Part shown: one piece after another, positions 62,734 to 64,000 of the stretch
Layout of the letters: each line of letters starts with the position of its first letter
How positions within the stretch are numbered: position 1 is the first letter of the stretch
From: Ascaris suum
Taxonomy: Eukaryota > Nematoda > Chromadorea > Rhabditida > Ascarididae
Assembly: GCA_013433145.1 (NCBI GenBank)
Contig: CM024180.1
Span: 8,312,001 to 8,376,000 of the forward strand
Length of the DNA: 64,000 nt
Reading direction: 5' to 3'
Program-made: the position numbers and the translations under genes
Notes under the pieces: generated by a model
What the model saw: the letters and a program-made list of their open reading frames with translations, nothing else
Databases searched by the model: none
Told to the model about the DNA's origin: nothing

Positions 62734-64000
62734 TATAGGACGATCAGGTAGCAGGCACAACTATGCGGGGTTTGGATGGTCGTTTCGTGTGAAATGACCT
62801 AATTTTTCCATAAAACAATGACAGGTGCTCACACCTCTACTCTGGCTCATTGTTTTAGCACGAAGATATGTTGAAAACGATCGCAAACGTTTTCCGCCTC
62901 TTTATGCAAACAGTTTTCAGTCCGAAAATAGCACACATTTACGACAAAGTGGTGATGTTCCCGAGTTTTTTCGGAAACTTATTTGGTATGTGGACGACAG
63001 ATCGTAAGAGGCAACGAGGGAGGGGTTACAAGTGCAGAGGTGAACGATATGATCTTCAAGGTCAAGCGTAAATGACGATGTGGTCACACCTTATAGGTGA
63101 ACGAGGAAAAAATTGCAACGTTCAAAATGATGAAAGTCAGATTTGGTGGAGGTAAGTGGATGACGAAGGCAATACAATAATAAGAGGATCTAGTAAAACA
63201 GAACGTTCGAATCGCTAAGCAAGACGAGTGAAGAAGTAGGCAAAATGCATGCAACAAAGGTGCTCCTCGGAGCAACACAGTGACTCATTGCCACCACAAA
63301 AAACGATGCAATGATCAAACAAGCAAGCGAATACATACACATACACACTTCTACGGTGACATCGCTTAGTGCCAGCTCATTGTTTTTTCTTTACCACCCA
63401 CCACTTCGGCAAACATTCATTCTCACTACACCAACAGCTAGCTAGCTTGAGCTTGACGTACACCATAATCGTAGTCTTTCATCAAATTCTGTATGTCATG
63501 GAATCGGGTATTCGATAGAATCGACCTGATCGCTTCACTCAACAAATAATCACAGGATACACTAAAACTCTATTCGACGATCTTCCAATTGAATAGGGAA
63601 CAAATGACGTTGGGAATTTTATGACCAAACGGGTTCGATAAGTTGAATCCTAATAAATTAACCCATAAGCGACAAATTATTGCGCAATAAAATTGAGCGA
63701 TTTTATCAACAAAAATTTAAAAAAAATAAAAAAATAACCAAATGAAGCGAGTTGCTGTTATGAAACGATACACCGACGAAATGTAGTGATGAATGAATGA
63801 GGTATGTTGACCTCATCGAACATTGTAACGGTAGATAGCGTAATGATAAATACCGTATCATTTAAGCAAATTCTAACAAAATGAACTATTTCAGATTGTT
63901 TTTAGCATTTCAGTATTCATGAATATTTCGTTTCGTAATTTTGTTTTTCTCGTAATTAATCAAAATATAATCGTGACAACCGACTGTTCTAAGATTTAAA

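Overview
The window is eukaryotic and almost certainly from a nematode. The DNA is AT-rich. The genes are split by many GT-AG introns with the nematode-type acceptor (TTTTCAG or TTTGCAG). There are long (TA)n tracts, and a 1.1 kb array of variants of TTAGGC, the nematode telomere hexamer. The gene content (a 25-exon P-glycoprotein, a UDP-glucuronosyltransferase, a ceramide glucosyltransferase) and the large introns would suit a filarial or other clade III parasite. That placement is an inference, not a demonstration.

Layout. (1) 1-1372, minus: the 5' exons of a UDP-glycosyl/glucuronosyltransferase that runs off the left edge. (2) 1373-6292: AT-rich DNA with a (TA)50 tract and a GC-rich 0.27 kb insertion flanked by 11-bp direct repeats. 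(3) 6293-9650, plus: a small membrane protein with a split zinc ribbon (CPVC-TM-CQNC) resembling brain protein I3 (BRI3). Its first recognised intron carries the degenerate telomere-repeat array at about 7090-8190. (4) 9651-13081: no convincing gene. (5) 13082-34127, minus: a complete ABCB-type P-glycoprotein gene. I assembled 25 exons that keep one open frame of 1290 codons with every canonical ABC motif. Its introns hold a LINE 3' fragment, a tRNA-derived SINE-like element, minisatellites and purine-rich tracts. (6) 34128-49739: intergenic, with a decayed CR1-like LINE (about 42.3-43.9 kb, minus), hairpins and microsatellites. (7) 49740-58236, minus: a complete ceramide glucosyltransferase, 9 exons, 411 codons, with the D1-D2-D3-RxxRW glycosyltransferase signature. 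(8) 58237-64000: mostly unassigned. Several short GC-richer open segments on the minus strand look coding, but I could not name them.

Functionally, the two best-resolved classes on the left half are xenobiotic handling: UGT for conjugation, P-glycoprotein for ATP-driven efflux. The ceramide glucosyltransferase starts glycosphingolipid synthesis. All three lie on the minus strand, kilobases apart with no operon-like spacing. Each has a strong 3' splice site within about 15 nt upstream of its ATG, which fits spliced-leader trans-splicing. The most unusual items are the interstitial telomere-type array splitting the BRI3-like gene and a 42-nt splice-bounded segment with an immediate in-frame stop in the P-glycoprotein linker. 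All exon calls are from reading the sequence; none has been checked against transcripts or databases.
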